The notes below the pieces were generated by a model. The model was not told where the DNA came from. It did no database searches and worked only from the letters and a program-made list of their open reading frames with translations. From NCBI GenBank assembly GCA_016199325.1, contig JACQGW010000239.1:1-6839 (forward strand): a stretch of DNA of 6,839 nt, read 5' to 3'. How positions within the stretch are numbered: the first letter of the stretch is position 1; every line of letters begins with the position of its first letter. Origin of the DNA: Chloroflexota bacterium. Its GTDB lineage: Bacteria > Chloroflexota > Dehalococcoidia > JACQGW01. Shown here piece by piece: positions 5,808 through 6,839 of this stretch. The translations under genes were made by a program, and so were the position numbers.

Positions 5808-6176
5808 CTACTCAGCGGCTGAGGACTGCCGCCTTTTCAGAACCGCTTCCGCCAACCGCCTGACGTAGTCTAGATCGGGCGCAAAGGCCGCGCCGTAGTC
5901 ATGGAGGAGGCCAGCTTCGAATAGCAGTTCTTGGGCTTCCTCGGACAGGGGTGGGGCATTCCGGTTGTCCGTCAGGTAGACATCAAGGAGTGTGAACGCT
6001 TGGTCTATCTCTTGTGGAGAGAGCCTGCCTTCCTGAACGCCATCAATTGCCGACAGCGCCAAGGACGCGATGAAAACCTCGATGTCCCCGGCTCGCCCGT
6101 ACTCCAGTATCTTGGCTGCGGGGCCAACTATGTTCAGCACGTTCGCAGAGTAGCCGTATTCAGTCAACGCTCTCAT
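5808..6176 (-). CDS. hypothetical acidic helical protein (possible immunity-type)
   Basis: Not recognised. A 122-residue, largely helical and acidic protein without signal peptide or clear membrane segment. It has a hydrophobic helix with DIEVFIASLALSAIDG (31-46), then EGRLSPQEIDQAF, a DLDYVRRLAEAVLKRR helix, and a charged tail. The pattern of a hydrophobic helix followed by G.LS..E resembles small immunity or antitoxin-like proteins only loosely. The start at 6176 has an AGGGG site eight bases upstream and overlaps the preceding - strand ORF by 17 bp, suggesting translational coupling; an alternative ATG at 6242 would add 22 residues but lacks a good ribosome site. GC content is visibly lower than in the left half of the window, suggesting acquired DNA. 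Confidence 0.55.
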   Translation of the reverse strand: MRALTEYGYSANVLNIVGPAAKILEYGRAGDIEVFIASLALSAIDGVQEGRLSPQEIDQAFTLLDVYLTDNRNAPPLSEEAQELLFEAGLLHDYGAAFAPDLDYVRRLAEAVLKRRQSSAAE

Positions 6177-6492
6177 GGCCGTCGCCCCTGCTGTATTTTC
6201 TGTGCTGATGAATGATTCTACCCTGGCTGTCAAGAACCTCATGCCAGACTTCAGACACCCTGCCGTCGGGTGCGATTACCTTCCGCATCCGACTTCGCTG
6301 GCCTGAGTACTCAGGATGTTTTGAGTAGCGGATCTGCTCCTCGAAGCCATCCTGGTGACGGATTACCTCGTCCGCCTTCCATCCCACCGCGCTCACTCCC
6401 GCTCCGACACCATGCAGTCCAAGAGGCGCCAGCAGTATGAGCACTAGCCGAACGTCTGTCAAGTCTGACATCTTCGTTGGTGCATCAACCAT
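6160..6492 (-). CDS. hypothetical protein, hydrophobic N-terminus and basic C-terminal region
   Basis: Not recognised. A 110-residue product with a hydrophobic stretch at about 15-37 (LVLILLAPLGLHGVGAG...) and a strongly charged C-terminal half rich in Arg, Lys, His and Tyr (YSKHPEYSGQRSRMRK, then GRVSEVWHEVLDSQGRIIHQHRK). The alternation of short strand-like pieces with Gly turns resembles C-terminal domains of secreted toxins, but no known family can be named. ATG 6492 has AGGG seven bases upstream; ATG 6471 is an alternative that lacks a ribosome site. The 3' end overlaps the start of the next - strand ORF by 17 bp. It could also be a remnant of a larger broken gene, since the DNA upstream is repeat-rich. 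Confidence 0.4.
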   Translation of the reverse strand: MVDAPTKMSDLTDVRLVLILLAPLGLHGVGAGVSAVGWKADEVIRHQDGFEEQIRYSKHPEYSGQRSRMRKVIAPDGRVSEVWHEVLDSQGRIIHQHRKYSRGDGHESVD

Positions 6493-6660
6493 GCCTCAGC
6501 CCTGAGCCCCTCCTTCTGGACGAACGTCGGCCTGAGACCGGCCATCAAGCGGCGCTCAGCCGGCAATAGAATATCCCTTCTATTGCCAGTCGTGCCGTCC
6601 GGAGACGTGTGAACGCACTTCCAGGCGCCGACAGCAGCGCGAAGGCTTGCACTGGACGGT
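6493..6660. other. gene-poor intergenic stretch with a hairpin
   Basis: No credible coding sequence on either strand. Its one clear feature is the perfect hairpin at 6562-6587. An AAGGAGG on the - strand just upstream of the 6492 ORF lies about 16 bases from its ATG, too far for a normal ribosome site. Base composition is lower in GC than in the left half of the window. Confidence 0.5.
6562..6587. repeat. perfect 10-bp hairpin
   Basis: GGCAATAGAA (6562-6571) and TTCTATTGCC (6578-6587) are exact complements around a 6-base loop. Neither strand has a T-run after it, so it is not a standard terminator. It is about 70 bp upstream of the 6492 ORF and could be an operator, leader hairpin or mobile-element remnant. 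Confidence 0.75.
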
Positions 6661-6762
6661 AGCCTGGCACACCCCCAGGCGCGGCTCATCCCCGCAGAGA
6701 TCCAGGCGCTGATCCGCGGCCTCGAGGCCACGATCGGCAGCGAGAAGGCCGGCAGGCGGTAG
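6661..6762 (+). pseudogene. truncated second copy of the 3' end of the haem-binding gene
   Basis: Reading + strand codons from 6661 gives SLAHPQARL...EKAGRR and a TAG stop at 6760-6762, matching the last residues of the 5142-5591 protein. Over the 93 bases from the CAC codon, 79 are identical by my count, and 23 of 30 residues agree. The 5' part, including the CxxCH motif and membrane anchor, is absent; homology stops abruptly at about 6661. The stop codon's last base is the first base of the right terminal repeat. It is either the remnant of a tandem paralogue cut by insertion or deletion, or a 3' end displaced by an integrating element. Confidence 0.85.
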
Positions 6763-6839
6763 GGCTTGCGCAGCGGTTGAGGGGGGCAAGACCAACCCCC
6801 GGGGGTGAGACAAGGCAACCCCGATGAGTTGGCGGCGGT
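6762..6839 (-). repeat. right arm of 78-bp perfect terminal inverted repeat
   Basis: Exact reverse complement of bases 1-78, ending at the last base of the window; the 12-bp palindrome lies at 6795-6806. Its inner edge touches the stop codon of the truncated haem-binding copy, whereas the left arm's inner edge lies 31 bp before the kinase start. The two arms thus have unrelated flanks, as expected for two copies of a dispersed repeat. Confidence 0.95.

Noticed and set aside
1..6839. Complete virus or linear plasmid with terminal inverted repeats
   Set aside because: No replication, capsid or terminal protein gene; contents are housekeeping genes (SRP RNA, rsmA, csp), so terminal repeats alone do not make this a replicon.

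Overview
The window is a 6.8-kb, mostly very GC-rich bacterial chromosomal segment. A member of Chloroflexota (Thermomicrobia-like) is my best guess. It rests on high GC, a Uma2 (DUF820) gene, a Haem_bd-family protein and a long Bacillus-type SRP RNA with an Alu domain; no gene here fixes the taxon.

Left block (110-2785, + strand): a tight operon of an HprK-like P-loop kinase, a PqqD-family protein (8-bp overlap), an S24/S26 signal-peptidase-like protein with Cys in place of the catalytic Ser (5-bp gap), and a membrane protein with a degenerate GGDEF domain (15-bp gap). Kinase plus PqqD suggests the tail of a peptide-modification (RiPP) locus. No precursor or main modifying enzyme is visible, and the cluster probably continued left of base 1.

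Middle block (2790-4441, + strand): an RNA/translation neighbourhood of a cold-shock-domain protein, a large SRP RNA with its own promoter and a T-rich 3' end, and rsmA/ksgA (16S rRNA dimethyltransferase). The Uma2 nuclease-like gene on the - strand overlaps the 3' end of rsmA by 34 bp. Divergent from it is a membrane-anchored haem-binding protein (5142-5591).

Right block (5592-6839): accessory DNA with visibly lower GC. It contains an imperfect inverted-repeat element, two overlapping unrecognised - strand ORFs arranged like a toxin/immunity pair (speculative), a perfect 10-bp hairpin, and a second, diverged copy of the 3' end of the haem-binding gene. The roughly 1.07 kb between the two copies therefore looks like an insertion or rearrangement bracketed by direct repeats.

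The first and last 78 bases are perfect inverted repeats of each other and coincide exactly with the window ends. Because the genes inside are ordinary chromosomal ones, this is more likely a dispersed repeat that stopped assembly than the ends of a virus or linear element, although an inversion- or transposon-like role is not excluded.
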